Shown in pieces: positions 10,276 to 20,749 of a stretch of DNA of 64,000 nt. Under the pieces are notes generated by a model. The model had not been told where the DNA came from. It saw only the letters and a list, made by a program, of their open reading frames with translations, and did no database searches. The stretch lies in assembly GCA_913056495.1 (NCBI GenBank), contig CAJXMO010000008.1, forward strand, positions 119,758-183,757, given 5' to 3'. This DNA comes from an uncultured Alteromonadaceae bacterium (GTDB lineage: Bacteria > Pseudomonadota > Gammaproteobacteria > Enterobacterales > Alteromonadaceae). The stretch's first letter is position 1. Each line of letters begins with the position of its first letter. A program made the position numbers and the translations under genes.

Positions 10276-11232
10276 ATGTCTAAGAATAAATCAAACGCGA
10301 TTGATTATTTAACGCTAGCGCCTATGGAAGGTGTGGTTGATCATATGATGCGGGATTTATTGACTCGGGCTGGCGGTTTTGATCTTTGTGTGACTGAGTT
10401 TTTGCGTGTGACAGATGCGTTATTGCCAAAACGTTCGTTTTATCGGTTATGTCCCGAGCTTGAACAAGGTGCCAAAACACCTTGTGGCACTCAGGTGCGA
10501 ATTCAGCTTCTGGGTAATCATGCTGAATTATTGGCAGAAAATGCAGCCAGAGCAATTGAGCTGGGTTCACACGGAATCGATGTCAATTTTGGTTGTCCGG
10601 CTAAAACGGTTAATAAATCAAAAGGCGGCGCAATTTTATTAAAAGAGCCGGATACCATTTATCGGGTAATGCATGCTATTCGTCGGGCGGTACCTAAATC
10701 ACACACCGTCAGCGCTAAAATTCGATTAGGGTTTGATGATACTGAACGGTTTCATGATAATGTCAGAGCGATTCAGGCCGCAGGCGTTAATGAGCTAGCG
10801 ATACATGCCAGAACTAAAAAGCATGGTTATCGCCCGCCAGCTTACTGGCATGAAATAAAATCACTCGAGTCTTTTTGCACCATGCCGATCACCGCAAACG
10901 GAGAGATTTGGAATGCCGAAGATGCAAACGCCTGCATGCTGGCATCCAATACGAATCGTTTAATGCTCGGGCGAGGCGCTTTAGCGGTTCCTAATTTATC
11001 AGCCGTTATTCGCCATCAGGCCCGGCCTATGCCCTGGAGTGAGGTGCTTGAATTGTTGCAACAGTATGCAGACTTTAACATTAAAGGCGATAACGGGCTT
11101 TATTACCCGAACCGGGTAAAGCAGTGGCTGACTTACCTTAAACTGGCTTATCCGCAAGCGTTAAGTTTATTTTCTGATATTAAAACCCTGAAAACAAAAG
11201 CTGAGATACTGCCCTTTTTACAAGCTGAGTAA
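10276..11232 (+). CDS. dusC: tRNA-dihydrouridine(16) synthase
   Basis: 318 residues. An FMN-dependent enzyme that reduces uridine 16 in the D-loop of tRNAs. The TIM-barrel start has LAPMEGVVDHMMR; the catalytic cysteine lies in NFGCPAKTVNKSKGGA; phosphate and FMN contacts are in AIHARTKKHGY and MLGRGALAVPNL. Length and motifs fit DusC better than DusA or DusB: a short C-terminal helical domain, and a YYPNRVKQWLTYL segment typical of DusC. Transcribed singly. A 12-bp inverted repeat spans its stop codon. Confidence 0.92.
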   Translation: MSKNKSNAIDYLTLAPMEGVVDHMMRDLLTRAGGFDLCVTEFLRVTDALLPKRSFYRLCPELEQGAKTPCGTQVRIQLLGNHAELLAENAARAIELGSHGIDVNFGCPAKTVNKSKGGAILLKEPDTIYRVMHAIRRAVPKSHTVSAKIRLGFDDTERFHDNVRAIQAAGVNELAIHARTKKHGYRPPAYWHEIKSLESFCTMPITANGEIWNAEDANACMLASNTNRLMLGRGALAVPNLSAVIRHQARPMPWSEVLELLQQYADFNIKGDNGLYYPNRVKQWLTYLKLAYPQALSLFSDIKTLKTKAEILPFLQAE

Positions 11233-11241
11233 AAAGGGCAG
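11209..11241. repeat. Perfect 12-bp inverted repeat spanning the dusC stop codon
   Basis: Arms 11209-11220 and 11230-11241 match exactly; the dusC TAA begins at 11230. There is no trailing T run. The site lies between the converging dusC and antiporter genes and may protect or end both mRNAs. Confidence 0.5.
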
Positions 11242-11251
11242 CAAACCCTGA

Positions 11252-12847
11252 TTATATTTTGGCTAAATCGGCGTTGTGCTCGAACTCTGAAATCAGGTTT
11301 AAGCTTTCTTTTGCAAAGCCGGCACCTATCTCCTTGTGGTAATTAAATACGGTATCCGCCCCTGCTTTTATCAGCAGTTCGCCTTCATCCGCATATTGTG
11401 AAATAGCCGCAATTCTGCCTGTATAATGGCAGAGTTTAAGCTGTGCAATAACGTTTTTCATATCCGCCAATGAAGGCAAAGCTATCATCACCAGTTTAAC
11501 CTGGCTTAGGTTAACCTGTTGCCAGAATTCGATATCTTCAGCATCGGCTAGTGCCACATTACGATTAAATATTTTATGTTTATCGATACGGTCTGAATCC
11601 GCATCTATTCCCCAGACTTTATCGCCAATTTGATTGGCTAGTGCATCATAACTACCGCTACCGACCCGGCCCATTCCAACAACCAGTATTTCGGCTGTTG
11701 TTGGCATGTTGGGGCAGGTATTATTCACTGTATCTTCGCTTTCGAATTTGAGCAGTTTGTCTTTATAGCGGCTGAAATATAAGTGGGCATGTTTAAATAC
11801 AAAGCTACTGATAACAAAGGAAATAGTGACAGATATTGCAATGGCAACCAGCCATTCCGGGTTCAACCAGGCTTTATCGACACAAATTTTTGCAACAATT
11901 AAACCAAACTCACTGAAATTCATCAGTGCCATGCCGGTTAAAAAGCTGGTTCTGGCTCTGAGTTTTAATTTAGCGAGAATAAAAAAGAAAATGGCAAATT
12001 TAACCGGGATCAATAAAGTAAGTGCTAGGGCCAGACTCAGTGTTTCCACTGTTGGCAACGCAGTAAACCCAATGGATAAGAAAAAACCAATTAAAAACAG
12101 GTCTTTAAAATGCATTAAAGATTTATAAAGCTCGTTTGATTTGGCATTTGAGCTTAATAACATGCCGACCAGTAAAGCGCCTAAATCCCCTTTCAAATTA
12201 AAAGCGTAAAAAAGTTCATAACCACCAAAGGCTAAACAAAAACCGACCAAAGGTAATAATTCACCGTGACCGGATTTTTCCAGCAATCGGCCAATATAAG
12301 GTTTGAGTGGAATTAATAAAAACAGGCTCAAAGCCCAGATGCTAGGCAGAGTACCAAGTGCTGCAACTAAAAAGACCACAGCTGCAAAATCCTGAATAAC
12401 CAGAATACCGATTGAAACTTTACCATGGCGCGTTTTCAGTTCACCGGTTTCTTCAAGAATTTTGGCCACACATACAGTGCTGGAAAAGCTAAGCGCAAAA
12501 CCGATAAAAGCAGCTGTTTGCCAGTCTACTTTAAATAGTTGAATTGAGGTTATCACGCCAACCAGGCAGGTGCCGGCTGCTACTAAAGCCGTGACAACAC
12601 ACATAGGAATAATAGAGCCGCCCAGTACAACCGAGTCGGTAATGTCTTTTATTCTGACTTTAAGTCCAATCGTGAACAATAAAAGGGTAATACCCAGGTT
12701 GGCAAAAGTCTCAAGGTTGGCAATTGGAGTCATGCCATAAGCATTCATTGCAAAGCCTGCTATTAAATACCCTATCATGGGGGGGAGGCCAAATTGCTTA
12801 AGAACAAAACCAAAAATAAAGGTGATAAGTATCCAGTAAAAATCCAT
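11252..12847 (-). CDS. Kef-type monovalent cation/H+ antiporter (CPA2 family) with Rossmann regulatory domain
   Basis: 531 residues. About 370 N-terminal residues contain 11-13 membrane helices, starting with FGLPPMIGYLIAGF, which is characteristic of CPA2 exchangers. A cytoplasmic TrkA-N (RCK) domain follows (about 385-500), with the nucleotide-binding motif VVGMGRVGSGSYDALA and an acidic residue at the end of strand 2 (GIDADSDR). The C-terminal TrkA-C domain is absent, and I see no KefF/KefG ancillary gene. The likely role is K+ or Na+ efflux in exchange for protons, gated by a nucleotide. It is shorter than KefB/KefC (about 600), so I avoid those names. tcdA lies upstream on the same strand, 130 bases away. 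Confidence 0.85.
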   Translation of the reverse strand: MDFYWILITFIFGFVLKQFGLPPMIGYLIAGFAMNAYGMTPIANLETFANLGITLLLFTIGLKVRIKDITDSVVLGGSIIPMCVVTALVAAGTCLVGVITSIQLFKVDWQTAAFIGFALSFSSTVCVAKILEETGELKTRHGKVSIGILVIQDFAAVVFLVAALGTLPSIWALSLFLLIPLKPYIGRLLEKSGHGELLPLVGFCLAFGGYELFYAFNLKGDLGALLVGMLLSSNAKSNELYKSLMHFKDLFLIGFFLSIGFTALPTVETLSLALALTLLIPVKFAIFFFILAKLKLRARTSFLTGMALMNFSEFGLIVAKICVDKAWLNPEWLVAIAISVTISFVISSFVFKHAHLYFSRYKDKLLKFESEDTVNNTCPNMPTTAEILVVGMGRVGSGSYDALANQIGDKVWGIDADSDRIDKHKIFNRNVALADAEDIEFWQQVNLSQVKLVMIALPSLADMKNVIAQLKLCHYTGRIAAISQYADEGELLIKAGADTVFNYHKEIGAGFAKESLNLISEFEHNADLAKI

Positions 12848-12976
12848 TCAATGCAGTGCTTATAAAGTTATTGTAAAGCTATCTTAAATCAGTCAAACGG
12901 ATAAAACAAAGGCTGTCAGATTTTTTGCAATAAATACATGCGTTAGATCAAGACTGCTTAGTATGAAGTGTGTTTA

Positions 12977-13762
12977 TTAAGCGAGTTTGCTGAGTTTATT
13001 AATGACAACGGAAGCCGCAAAAAAGCCAAAGCTGCCTGTTACCACTGTGCTTGCACCAAAACCTGTCGCACAGTCGAGCCGGGCAGGGCCATCCGTCTCA
13101 GGTTTTTGCAGGCAAACACCGCCGTTATCTGTAGGGTATTTTAATTGCTCAGTTGAATAGATTGCGTCTACTCCAAATTTGCGTTTTGGATTTTTAGAAA
13201 AGTTATGCTCGCGTCTGAGCTGGTTGCGCACTTTTGCTAAAAGTGGATCTTGGATTGTTTTGGCTAAGTCGCCTATTTTTATTTGGCTTGGATCCGTTTG
13301 TCCGCCGGCACCTCCAATTGTAATAATTTTAACCTTATTGCGTTTACACCAGGCAATCATTGCCGTTTTGGCTTTAACGTTATCCGTCGCATCAACAACA
13401 TAATCGAGATCTGTACTCAATAATTCACGCACATTATCAGGTGTAACAAAGTCTTCTATTTCATTAACGATGCAATCTGGATTAATCGATTTTACACGAT
13501 TTGCCATGGCTTCAACTTTAGACTGACCATATTGACCGCTAATCGCATGGATCTGTCTGTTGGTATTGGATACACAAATATCGTCTAAATCGAACAAAGA
13601 TAATTGGCCAATTGCGGTTCGAGCTAGGGCTTCAACTATCCAAGTGCCAACTCCGCCAATGCCAACAACCGCAACATGAGCTTGATTCAGTTGTTTTACG
13701 CCTTGCTGGCCATATAAACGTTTACTGCCATTAAAGCGGTTGTCAAAAGAATCTGAGCGCAT
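12977..13762 (-). CDS. tcdA: tRNA threonylcarbamoyladenosine dehydratase
   Basis: 261 residues from the ATG at 13762. The open frame extends upstream to 13891, but those 43 codons look non-coding and a -10-like TATAAT sits inside them, so the shorter form is chosen; E. coli TcdA is of similar length. It is an E1/MoeB-like ATP-dependent enzyme that cyclises t6A at position 37 of ANN-decoding tRNAs. Visible motifs: the nucleotide-binding VAVVGIGGVGTWIVEALAR, the Rossmann acidic motif LFDLDDICVSNTNRQ, and YVVDATDNVKAK. The C-terminal hydrophobic segment (GSFGFFAASVVINKL) is typical of this family. Confidence 0.93.
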   Translation of the reverse strand: MRSDSFDNRFNGSKRLYGQQGVKQLNQAHVAVVGIGGVGTWIVEALARTAIGQLSLFDLDDICVSNTNRQIHAISGQYGQSKVEAMANRVKSINPDCIVNEIEDFVTPDNVRELLSTDLDYVVDATDNVKAKTAMIAWCKRNKVKIITIGGAGGQTDPSQIKIGDLAKTIQDPLLAKVRNQLRREHNFSKNPKRKFGVDAIYSTEQLKYPTDNGGVCLQKPETDGPARLDCATGFGASTVVTGSFGFFAASVVINKLSKLA

Positions 13763-13796
13763 TGGATACCTTAGTCTGTTATTGAGAAAAGCGGTA

Positions 13797-13802
13797 TTAT
13801 AC
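13797..13802 (-). promoter_or_regulatory. Candidate -10 box of tcdA
   Basis: A consensus TATAAT on the minus strand, 35 bases before the chosen tcdA start. It supports the downstream ATG (13762), since transcripts from here could not encode the longer version. The -35 match is weak. Confidence 0.4.
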
Positions 13803-13904
13803 CTAAGCCCGTATCCGAATCCTAGCAAGTCGAATGACTTGAGATTATATCTTTGACTTGCTAACTTGGCGCCCCGGTTACCTGAATACAACTTAAGGAT
13901 TAAA

Positions 13905-14510
13905 ATGGAAATTAATTTCAGTGAATTAAGCCCGGCTCAGGCTTATTTTGTAATGACTCAAAGCATAATTCCCAGACCAATTGCATGGGTATTGTCTGAA
14001 AATCAAAACCAGACTTTTAATCTGGCACCTTATTCGTTTTTTAACGCAATAAGTTCAGATCCGCCACTGTTAATGTTCAGTGCAGGGAAACGAAGTGAAG
14101 GTACAGATAAAGATTCTTTAACCAATATTCAGCGAAGTGGCCAATGTGTGATACATATTGCGACAGCCGAACAAATTAATCAGGTGCATCAAACGGGTAC
14201 CGCCTTACCACCCGAGCAGTCTGAAATTGATGAATATAATATAGAGCTTACTAAATTTGACGGTTTTGCTTTACCCAGAGTGAAACAAGCACCGATTGCT
14301 TTTGGCTGTGAATTTTATAAGGTTGATGAAATTGGCAATAAACCCATGTCATTGGTTTTTGTTGAAATAAAACAAGCTTATATAGATGACGCAGTTGCAA
14401 GCTGGGTGAAAGAGGGCAGATTAAAAATTGATAGCCAGCAACTAAATCCATTAGCTCGTTTGGGCGGACTGGAGTATTCGTCTGTTGGTGAGGTATTACA
14501 GCCGGATTAG
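13905..14510 (+). CDS. Flavin reductase-like FMN-binding protein
   Basis: 201 residues from the ATG at 13905, which has AAGGAT just upstream; an earlier in-frame ATG at 13866 overlaps the tcdA promoter region and lacks a ribosome site. The sequence has the split-barrel flavin reductase pattern: IPRPIAWVLSENQNQTFNLAPYS, then FNAISSDPPLLMFSAGKR (contacts to FMN phosphate). Members are NAD(P)H:flavin oxidoreductases or flavin-binding proteins of broad function. The substrate cannot be told from the sequence. It is monocistronic and divergent from tcdA. Confidence 0.85.
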   Translation: MEINFSELSPAQAYFVMTQSIIPRPIAWVLSENQNQTFNLAPYSFFNAISSDPPLLMFSAGKRSEGTDKDSLTNIQRSGQCVIHIATAEQINQVHQTGTALPPEQSEIDEYNIELTKFDGFALPRVKQAPIAFGCEFYKVDEIGNKPMSLVFVEIKQAYIDDAVASWVKEGRLKIDSQQLNPLARLGGLEYSSVGEVLQPD

Positions 14511-14605
14511 GATTTGTTTGTGATTTAAGCGATCAGAAGAAACCTGTCATTAGGCAAAACACTAATTAATTTAGATTAACCATTTAAATTAATGACGCAT
14601 ACGTC

Positions 14606-14617
14606 TAAAATGCGCGC
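14606..14617 (+). promoter_or_regulatory. Candidate -10 box with CGCG discriminator, dapB promoter
   Basis: TAAAAT followed after one base by CGCGC, 27-38 bases before the dapB ATG. It resembles the dusC, rpsO and nadA promoters in this window. Confidence 0.45.
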
Positions 14618-14643
14618 AATTTAAGAAAACAGGTTTGAATAAA

Positions 14644-15447
14644 ATGACTAAAATTGGCATTTTTGGCAGTAATGGCCGTATGGGACGTGCATTAATTGAA
14701 GCATGTAAACTGAACGAAGAAGTTGAGTTAACCCAAGCAATTGTGCGTGAATCATCTGCATTTTTAGGGATGGACGTAGGCGAAATTGCGGGTATAGGTA
14801 AATTAAGTTTAGCAACGACTAGCTTAAATCAGCAGGCTGAATTGGCTGATGTCTATATCGATTTTACATTGCCTGATGCCAGTGTAGAAAACATTAAATG
14901 GTGCGTTGCCAATAAAAAACCGATTGTCATTGGCACTACCGGCTTTAGCAAAGAGCAGTTAGCCTTGATTGATGAAGCTGGCAAGCAAATTCCGGTAGTT
15001 TTTGCTGCTAATATGAGTGTTGGTGTGAATTTATTGTTTAAGTTGCTTGAAACTACCGCAAAAGTCATGGGTGACTATACGGATATTGAAATTTGGGAAG
15101 CGCACCACAGACATAAAAAAGATGCTCCATCGGGCACAGCATTAGCACTAGGACAGGTAATCGCAGATACCTTAAAGCGTGATTTAGACGAATGTGCAAT
15201 TTATGGTCGGGAAGGTAATACTGGCGAGCGTGATCCGAATACGATAGGGTTTGCAACAATCAGAGCTGGCGACATCGTTGGCGAACATACTGCAATGTTT
15301 GCCGATATTGGTGAACGAATTGAAATAACGCATAAAGCATCGAGCCGTTTAACCTTTGCAAAGGGCGCTGTGCGGGCAGCCCACTGGCTTGCCGGTAAAC
15401 CGGTTGCTAAATATGATATGCAAGATGTTTTAGGGCTTAAAGACTAA
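14644..15447 (+). CDS. dapB: 4-hydroxy-tetrahydrodipicolinate reductase
   Basis: 267 residues. NAD(P)H-dependent step in lysine and meso-diaminopimelate synthesis. N-terminal dinucleotide motif [14 protein letters not shown]; catalytic His-His and Lys in [16 protein letters not shown]; the GTTGFS loop after strand 4. The ATG at 14644 has AGGT nine bases upstream; an in-frame TTG at 14635 is a less likely start. A clear terminator follows, so dapB is separate from carA even though the two are often neighbours in gammaproteobacteria. Confidence 0.95.
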   Translation: MTKIGIFGSNGRMGRALIEACKLNEEVELTQAIVRESSAFLGMDVGEIAGIGKLSLATTSLNQQAELADVYIDFTLPDASVENIKWCVANKKPIVIGTTGFSKEQLALIDEAGKQIPVVFAANMSVGVNLLFKLLETTAKVMGDYTDIEIWEAHHRHKKDAPSGTALALGQVIADTLKRDLDECAIYGREGNTGERDPNTIGFATIRAGDIVGEHTAMFADIGERIEITHKASSRLTFAKGAVRAAHWLAGKPVAKYDMQDVLGLKD

Positions 15448-15484
15448 AACTCATGTAGAGTAGTTTTTAATCTATGAATAATAA

Positions 15485-15520
15485 ATCCCGGAAACCGTTA
15501 AAAGGCTCCGGGATTTTTTA
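15485..15520 (+). terminator. Rho-independent terminator of dapB
   Basis: 8-bp GC-rich stem (15485-15492 with 15507-15514) with a 14-base loop, then a T run. Confidence 0.8.
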
Positions 15521-15772
15521 TACCTGTTAGACTTAGATTTTAATTTATTGTTTTATAAGGTTAATTTTATCTAAAAAAGGTTATTTTTAGATAAACAACC
15601 CTGTTATGTAAGTTTTAATCAAAAGTGTCTGTTTTATCTGTTTTAGCTAATTTTTAATGATAAAGCATTATTTCACTCAGTTTTACAATTTTTATTAGCT
15701 AATTTCAGTTAAATCATCTAGAATAGACAAGATTTATCTACGCGATTTTAAAATCGCATTCGCAGAATTCTG
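15521..15772 (+). promoter_or_regulatory. AT-rich carA upstream region with two perfect palindromes
   Basis: This region between dapB and carA holds no gene. It contains an 11-bp inverted repeat with a 6-base loop (15567-15594) and a perfect 16-bp palindrome (15742-15757). Either may be an operator or form an RNA hairpin. I searched by eye for ArgR boxes (TGAAT-N4-ATTCA) and found only partial matches. No promoter with both good boxes stands out. Confidence 0.45.
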
Positions 15773-15810
15773 AAAACGGGCAGCTGTTTAAATATAGCAC
15801 CCGTTTTTTA
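15773..15810 (+). terminator. Terminator-like hairpin in the carA leader (possible attenuator)
   Basis: Arms 15773-15780 and 15800-15807 pair over 8 bp with a 19-base loop, and are followed by TTTTTT. It ends only about 8 bases before the carA ribosome-binding site, so it would stop transcription before carA if formed. Its place suggests attenuation of carAB, but no leader peptide starting with ATG is visible before it. Confidence 0.5.
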
Positions 15811-15827
15811 ATGTTCAGGAGGTCGTT

Positions 15828-16952
15828 TTGGCTGAAACCGCCTTGTTAGTACTTGAAGATGGTACTGTATTCAAGGGCACTTCGATTGGTGCTGAGGGGA
15901 TGTCAGTTGGTGAAGTTGTATTTAACACTTCAATGACTGGTTATCAGGAAATTTTGACTGATCCATCATATGCGGAGCAAATTGTTACTTTAACATACCC
16001 GCATATTGGAAACACAGGCACAAACTCTGAAGACGAAGAGTCTGCTCATATTTGGGCAAAAGGGTTAGTGATCCGTGATTTACCATTGCTTGCGTCAAAT
16101 TTTCGTAATCAACAAAGTTTATCTGACTATTTAAAAGCGCGTAACATAGTTGCGATCGCTGATATTGATACTCGTAAATTAACACGTATCTTGAGAGAAA
16201 AAGGAGCTCAGGACGGTTGTTTGATTACAGGTGATGATGCTGAAAAAGCACTTGAGCAAGCAAAAGCTTTCCCTGGATTAAAAGGCATGGATTTAGCCAA
16301 AGAAGTCACAACACAAGAAACTTATCAGTGGACTGAAGGCAGTTGGGCTTTAGGTCAGGATGCATATGCAAAACCTGCGGATAAGCCGTTTAAAGTGGTT
16401 GCTTATGACTTTGGTGTTAAACGTAATATTTTACGGATGTTGGTTGACCGTGGTTGTGATTTAACGGTAGTGCCTGCAAAAACACCTGCAAGTGAAGTGC
16501 TTGCAATGAACCCGGATGGAATCTTTTTATCGAATGGTCCTGGCGATCCAGAACCCTGTGATTACGCGATTGCAGCCATAAAAGAAATTCTTGAAACAAA
16601 TATCCCGGTATTTGGTATTTGCTTAGGCCATCAGTTATTAGCCTTAGCCAGTGGTGCACAAACGGTTAAAATGAAATTTGGTCATCATGGTGCAAACCAT
16701 CCAGTGCAGGATTTAGAGTCTAAAGTGGTTATGATTACCAGCCAAAACCACGGTTTTGCGGTTGATGAAACCAGTTTGCCTGCTAATTTAAAGGCGACTC
16801 ATAAATCATTATTTGATGGATCACTGCAAGGCATTCATCGCACAGATAAACCTGCATTTAGTTTCCAGGGGCACCCAGAGGCTAGCCCGGGTCCACATGA
16901 AGCCGCAGATTTATTTGATCACTTTATCGAGCTGATTAAACAAGCTAAATAA
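15828..16952 (+). CDS. carA: Carbamoyl-phosphate synthase small subunit (glutamine amidotransferase)
   Basis: 374 residues, starting at a TTG preceded by a full AGGAGGT (15817-15823). It hydrolyses glutamine to supply ammonia to CarB for arginine and pyrimidine synthesis. The C-terminal class I amidotransferase domain carries the triad Cys265 (VFGICLGHQ), His349 and Glu351 ([10 protein letters not shown]). The N-terminal domain has the family-specific [19 protein letters not shown]. carB follows 24 bases later. The upstream leader is rich in hairpins, including a terminator-like one, which hints at attenuation. Confidence 0.96.
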   Translation: MAETALLVLEDGTVFKGTSIGAEGMSVGEVVFNTSMTGYQEILTDPSYAEQIVTLTYPHIGNTGTNSEDEESAHIWAKGLVIRDLPLLASNFRNQQSLSDYLKARNIVAIADIDTRKLTRILREKGAQDGCLITGDDAEKALEQAKAFPGLKGMDLAKEVTTQETYQWTEGSWALGQDAYAKPADKPFKVVAYDFGVKRNILRMLVDRGCDLTVVPAKTPASEVLAMNPDGIFLSNGPGDPEPCDYAIAAIKEILETNIPVFGICLGHQLLALASGAQTVKMKFGHHGANHPVQDLESKVVMITSQNHGFAVDETSLPANLKATHKSLFDGSLQGIHRTDKPAFSFQGHPEASPGPHEAADLFDHFIELIKQAK

Positions 16953-16976
16953 ACGAGCCAGACAGAGATACGACAG

Positions 16977-19900
16977 ATGCCAAAACGTACTGATTTAAAA
17001 AGCATTTTGATTCTGGGCGCTGGACCGATTGTGATTGGTCAGGCCTGCGAATTCGACTACTCAGGCACACAGGCCTGTAAAGCGTTAAGAGAAGAAGGTT
17101 ATCGAGTTATCTTAGTTAACTCTAACCCTGCAACGATTATGACTGACCCGGAAATGGCTGATGCGACTTATATCGAGCCAATTCACTGGGAAGTGGTTGC
17201 TAAAATTATTGAAGAAGAACGTCCGGATGCCGTTTTACCAACTATGGGTGGTCAAACCGCATTAAACTGTGCTCTGGATTTAGATAAGCATGGTGTACTG
17301 GAGAAATTCGGTTGTGAGCTGATTGGCGCAACGGCTGATGCCATTGATAAAGCGGAAGATAGAAACCGTTTTGACAAAGCAATGAAAGCGATCGGCTTAG
17401 AAACGCCTCGTGCTGAAATTGCTCACAGCATGGATGAAGCGCATGACGTATTATCACGCATTGGTTTCCCGTGTATTATCCGTCCATCATTTACTATGGG
17501 TGGTTCAGGCGGCGGTATCGCTTACAACGTTGAAGAATTTGAAGAAATTTGTACCCGTGGTTTAGATTTATCACCAACGAACGAGTTATTGATTGATGAA
17601 TCATTAATCGGTTGGAAAGAGTATGAAATGGAAGTGGTTCGCGATAAAAACGATAATTGTATTATTGTTTGTGCGATTGAAAACTTCGACCCTATGGGGG
17701 TTCATACCGGTGACTCCATTACAGTTGCACCAGCGCAAACGCTAACCGATAAAGAATACCAAATCATGCGTAACGCTTCTATGGCGGTTTTACGTGAGAT
17801 TGGTGTTGAAACTGGCGGCTCAAACGTTCAGTTTGGTATTAATCCGGACAATGGTCGTATGGTGATCATTGAGATGAACCCGCGTGTATCCCGTTCATCT
17901 GCATTAGCGTCTAAAGCAACAGGTTTCCCGATTGCAAAAATCGCCGCTAAATTGGCCGTAGGTTACACCTTAGATGAATTAGATAACGACATTACAAACG
18001 GTAAAACACCAGCGTCGTTTGAACCATCAATTGACTATGTTGTGACTAAGATTCCACGTTTCAACTTTGAAAAATTTGCGGGTGCAAACGACCGGTTAAC
18101 CACACAGATGAAATCTGTTGGTGAGGTAATGGCAATTGGTCGTAACCAGCAAGAATCAATGCAAAAAGCATTACGCGGATTGGAAATTGGTGTTTCGGGT
18201 TTTGACCCAATTATTGACATTAATGAGCCAGAAGCGAATGCGAAAATTCGTCACGAATTAAAAGAGCCGGGTGCAGAGCGAATTTGGTATATTGCCGATG
18301 CTTTCCGTGCTGGCTGGTCAATCGACGAAATTTTTGCGATTACCAAAATTGATCTTTGGTTCCTGGTTCAAATCGAAGATATTATTAAATCTGAAAAGCT
18401 GATTTCTGAGAAAGGTCTTGCAGGTTTAAATAAAGAGTTCTTATCATCACTTAAACGCAAAGGTTTTGCGGACAAGCGTATCTCAGACCTAATCGGGGTT
18501 GCTGAAGGTGAAGTTCGTAAGAAGCGTCAGCAACTCAAAATCTTCCCGGTTTACAAACGTGTCGATACTTGTGCGGCAGAATTCTCAACTTCAACAGCCT
18601 ACATGTACTCTTCGTATGATGATGAGTGTGAAGCTCAGGTCAGTGATAAAGATAAAATCATCGTACTAGGTGGTGGACCTAACCGTATCGGTCAGGGTAT
18701 CGAGTTTGATTACTGTTGTGTACATGCTTCTATGGCATTGCGTGAAGACGGTTATGAAACCATCATGGTTAACTGTAACCCGGAAACGGTTTCTACCGAT
18801 TATGATACGTCTGACAGACTTTATTTTGAGCCAGTTACATTAGAAGATGTATTAGAGATTGTTCGTATTGAAAAACCAAAAGGTGTCATTGTTCAGTACG
18901 GTGGTCAGACTCCGCTTAAATTAGCGCGAGCTTTGGAAGCTGCAGGTGTACCTGTTATCGGTACGTCACCGGATGCCATTGACCGTGCTGAAGACCGTGA
19001 ACGTTTCCAACAAGCTGTCGATCGTTTAGGTTTAAAACAACCTGAAAATGCGACTGTTAAAACCATGGAAGAAGCTTTAATTAAAGCTAAAGATATTGGT
19101 TTCCCTCTGGTTGTTCGTCCATCTTATGTATTAGGTGGTCGCGCGATGGAAATTGTTTACGATGTGAACGATTTAAAACGTTACCTGAACGAAGCGGTAG
19201 AAGTATCTAACGATTCACCTGTTCTTCTGGATAGTTTCTTAGATGGTGCAATTGAGGTCGATATTGATGCTATCTGTGACGGCGAACAAGTTGTTATCGG
19301 TGGTATTATGGAGCACATCGAGCAAGCGGGTGTTCACTCTGGTGACTCAGCCTGTTCATTGCCTCCGTATTCACTCAGTCAGGAAATGCAGGACAAGCTG
19401 CGTGAACAGGTTAAAAACCTGGCGTTTGAATTAAACGTTATTGGTCTGATGAATACTCAGTTTGCGGTTAAAGATAATGAAGTCTATTTGATTGAAGTTA
19501 ACCCGCGTGCAGCACGTACAGTACCATTTGTCTCTAAGGCAACCAGTATCCCGCTTGCAAAAGTAGCAGCGCGTGTTATGGTAGGTCAAAGCTTGGCTGA
19601 GCAAGGCATCACTAAAGAAGTGATTCCACCGTATTACTCAGTTAAAGAAGTGGTTATCCCATTTAATAAGTTCCCGGGTGTGGATCCGATTTTAGGTCCT
19701 GAAATGCGGTCTACCGGTGAAGTTATGGGTGTGGGCGATACGTTTGCTGAAGCTTTTGCTAAATCTTGTTTAGGTGCAGGCGAAACCGTACCTAAAAAAG
19801 GTCGAGTACTCATTTCTGTAAGAGAAAGCGACAAATCAAGAGTGATTGATTTAGCGACTCAATTGACCAAAATTGGTTATACCATAGATGCAACTAAAGG

Positions 19901-20198
19901 TACTGCAAAGTTATTAGAAGACGCAGGTATTGAAGTACGCGTTGTTAATAAAGTATCTGAAGGCCGTCCGCATATTGTTGACCGAATTAAAAACGGTGAG
20001 TATGACTATATTGTCAATACAACCGAAGGTCGACAGGCAATTACCGACTCAGTCTCAATTCGACGTGGTGCTTTACGTTATAAAGTTAACTATACAACAA
20101 CTTTAAACGCAGCATTTGCGACTTGTATGGCGCACTCTGCAGATGATAGAAATACAGTTAACTCTGTTCAATCATTACATAAGCGAGTTGTCCTATGA
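16977..20198 (+). CDS. carB: Carbamoyl-phosphate synthase large subunit
   Basis: 1073 residues, the normal size. Two homologous ATP-grasp halves: the first begins [20 protein letters not shown], the second [20 protein letters not shown] (near residue 558). Each is followed by glycine-rich ATP loops ([30 protein letters not shown]) and metal-ligand motifs ([36 protein letters not shown]). The C-terminal MGS-like allosteric domain (from about 935) normally binds UMP and ornithine. It makes carbamoyl phosphate from bicarbonate, ammonia and two ATP. Its stop overlaps the greA start by 4 bases (ATGA). Confidence 0.97.
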   Translation: MPKRTDLKSILILGAGPIVIGQACEFDYSGTQACKALREEGYRVILVNSNPATIMTDPEMADATYIEPIHWEVVAKIIEEERPDAVLPTMGGQTALNCALDLDKHGVLEKFGCELIGATADAIDKAEDRNRFDKAMKAIGLETPRAEIAHSMDEAHDVLSRIGFPCIIRPSFTMGGSGGGIAYNVEEFEEICTRGLDLSPTNELLIDESLIGWKEYEMEVVRDKNDNCIIVCAIENFDPMGVHTGDSITVAPAQTLTDKEYQIMRNASMAVLREIGVETGGSNVQFGINPDNGRMVIIEMNPRVSRSSALASKATGFPIAKIAAKLAVGYTLDELDNDITNGKTPASFEPSIDYVVTKIPRFNFEKFAGANDRLTTQMKSVGEVMAIGRNQQESMQKALRGLEIGVSGFDPIIDINEPEANAKIRHELKEPGAERIWYIADAFRAGWSIDEIFAITKIDLWFLVQIEDIIKSEKLISEKGLAGLNKEFLSSLKRKGFADKRISDLIGVAEGEVRKKRQQLKIFPVYKRVDTCAAEFSTSTAYMYSSYDDECEAQVSDKDKIIVLGGGPNRIGQGIEFDYCCVHASMALREDGYETIMVNCNPETVSTDYDTSDRLYFEPVTLEDVLEIVRIEKPKGVIVQYGGQTPLKLARALEAAGVPVIGTSPDAIDRAEDRERFQQAVDRLGLKQPENATVKTMEEALIKAKDIGFPLVVRPSYVLGGRAMEIVYDVNDLKRYLNEAVEVSNDSPVLLDSFLDGAIEVDIDAICDGEQVVIGGIMEHIEQAGVHSGDSACSLPPYSLSQEMQDKLREQVKNLAFELNVIGLMNTQFAVKDNEVYLIEVNPRAARTVPFVSKATSIPLAKVAARVMVGQSLAEQGITKEVIPPYYSVKEVVIPFNKFPGVDPILGPEMRSTGEVMGVGDTFAEAFAKSCLGAGETVPKKGRVLISVRESDKSRVIDLATQLTKIGYTIDATKGTAKLLEDAGIEVRVVNKVSEGRPHIVDRIKNGEYDYIVNTTEGRQAITDSVSIRRGALRYKVNYTTTLNAAFATCMAHSADDRNTVNSVQSLHKRVVL

Positions 20199-20671
20199 GC
20201 CAGGTCCCAATGACAGTTCAGGGCGCAGAAGCGCTCCGGGCTGAGTTAAAAGAGTTAAAAACGGTTAAACGTCCGGAAATTATTGCTGCAATTGCTGATG
20301 CGCGTGAACACGGTGATTTAAAAGAAAATGCCGAATATCATGCAGCTCGTGAGCAGCAAGGATTTTGTGAAGGTCGTATTCAGGAAATTGAAGCTAAATT
20401 ATCAAACGCTCAAATTATCGATGTCACTAAAATGCCAAAAACAGGTCGAGTTATTTTTGGTACCACAGTGACCATTGAAAATGTGGAAACGGGTGATGAG
20501 TCAACCTACCGGATTGTTGGGGATGACGAAGCGGACATTAAACAAAACCTGATTTCGGTTAACTCTCCGATTGCCCGAGCTATGATAGGCAAAGAGATTG
20601 ATGAAGCTTTTGTTCTGGTTACACCGAGTGCAGAAGTGGAATATGAAATTATTAAAGTTGAGTATATTTAA
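20195..20671 (+). CDS. greA: Transcription elongation factor GreA
   Basis: 158 residues. It rescues backtracked RNA polymerase by stimulating transcript cleavage through the secondary channel. The N-terminal coiled coil carries the acidic tip ([17 protein letters not shown]), and the C-terminal FKBP-like domain ends in [11 protein letters not shown]. It is translationally coupled to carB by an ATGA overlap. The carAB-greA order is common in gammaproteobacteria. A strong terminator follows. Confidence 0.96.
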   Translation: MSQVPMTVQGAEALRAELKELKTVKRPEIIAAIADAREHGDLKENAEYHAAREQQGFCEGRIQEIEAKLSNAQIIDVTKMPKTGRVIFGTTVTIENVETGDESTYRIVGDDEADIKQNLISVNSPIARAMIGKEIDEAFVLVTPSAEVEYEIIKVEYI

Positions 20672-20688
20672 CTTTAATTCAGTGATAA

Positions 20689-20715
20689 AAAAGCCGACTT
20701 TTGTCGGCTTTTTTT
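20689..20715 (+). terminator. Rho-independent terminator of carAB-greA
   Basis: 8-bp stem (20691-20698 with 20703-20710), 4-base loop and a T run. The A-rich 5' side means it can also serve yhbY from the other strand. Confidence 0.85.
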
Positions 20716-20749
20716 ATATATTTAAGCCGTGCTCAGACTCAAATTAAAA

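Noticed and set aside
13763..13891. Longer TcdA beginning at 13891
   Set aside because: The extra 43 residues lack family similarity and contain a consensus -10 box; they also overlap the divergent flavin reductase start.
15448..15827. ArgR or PurR operators upstream of carA
   Set aside because: Only partial matches to TGAAT-N4-ATTCA and none to the PurR consensus, so not reported as features.
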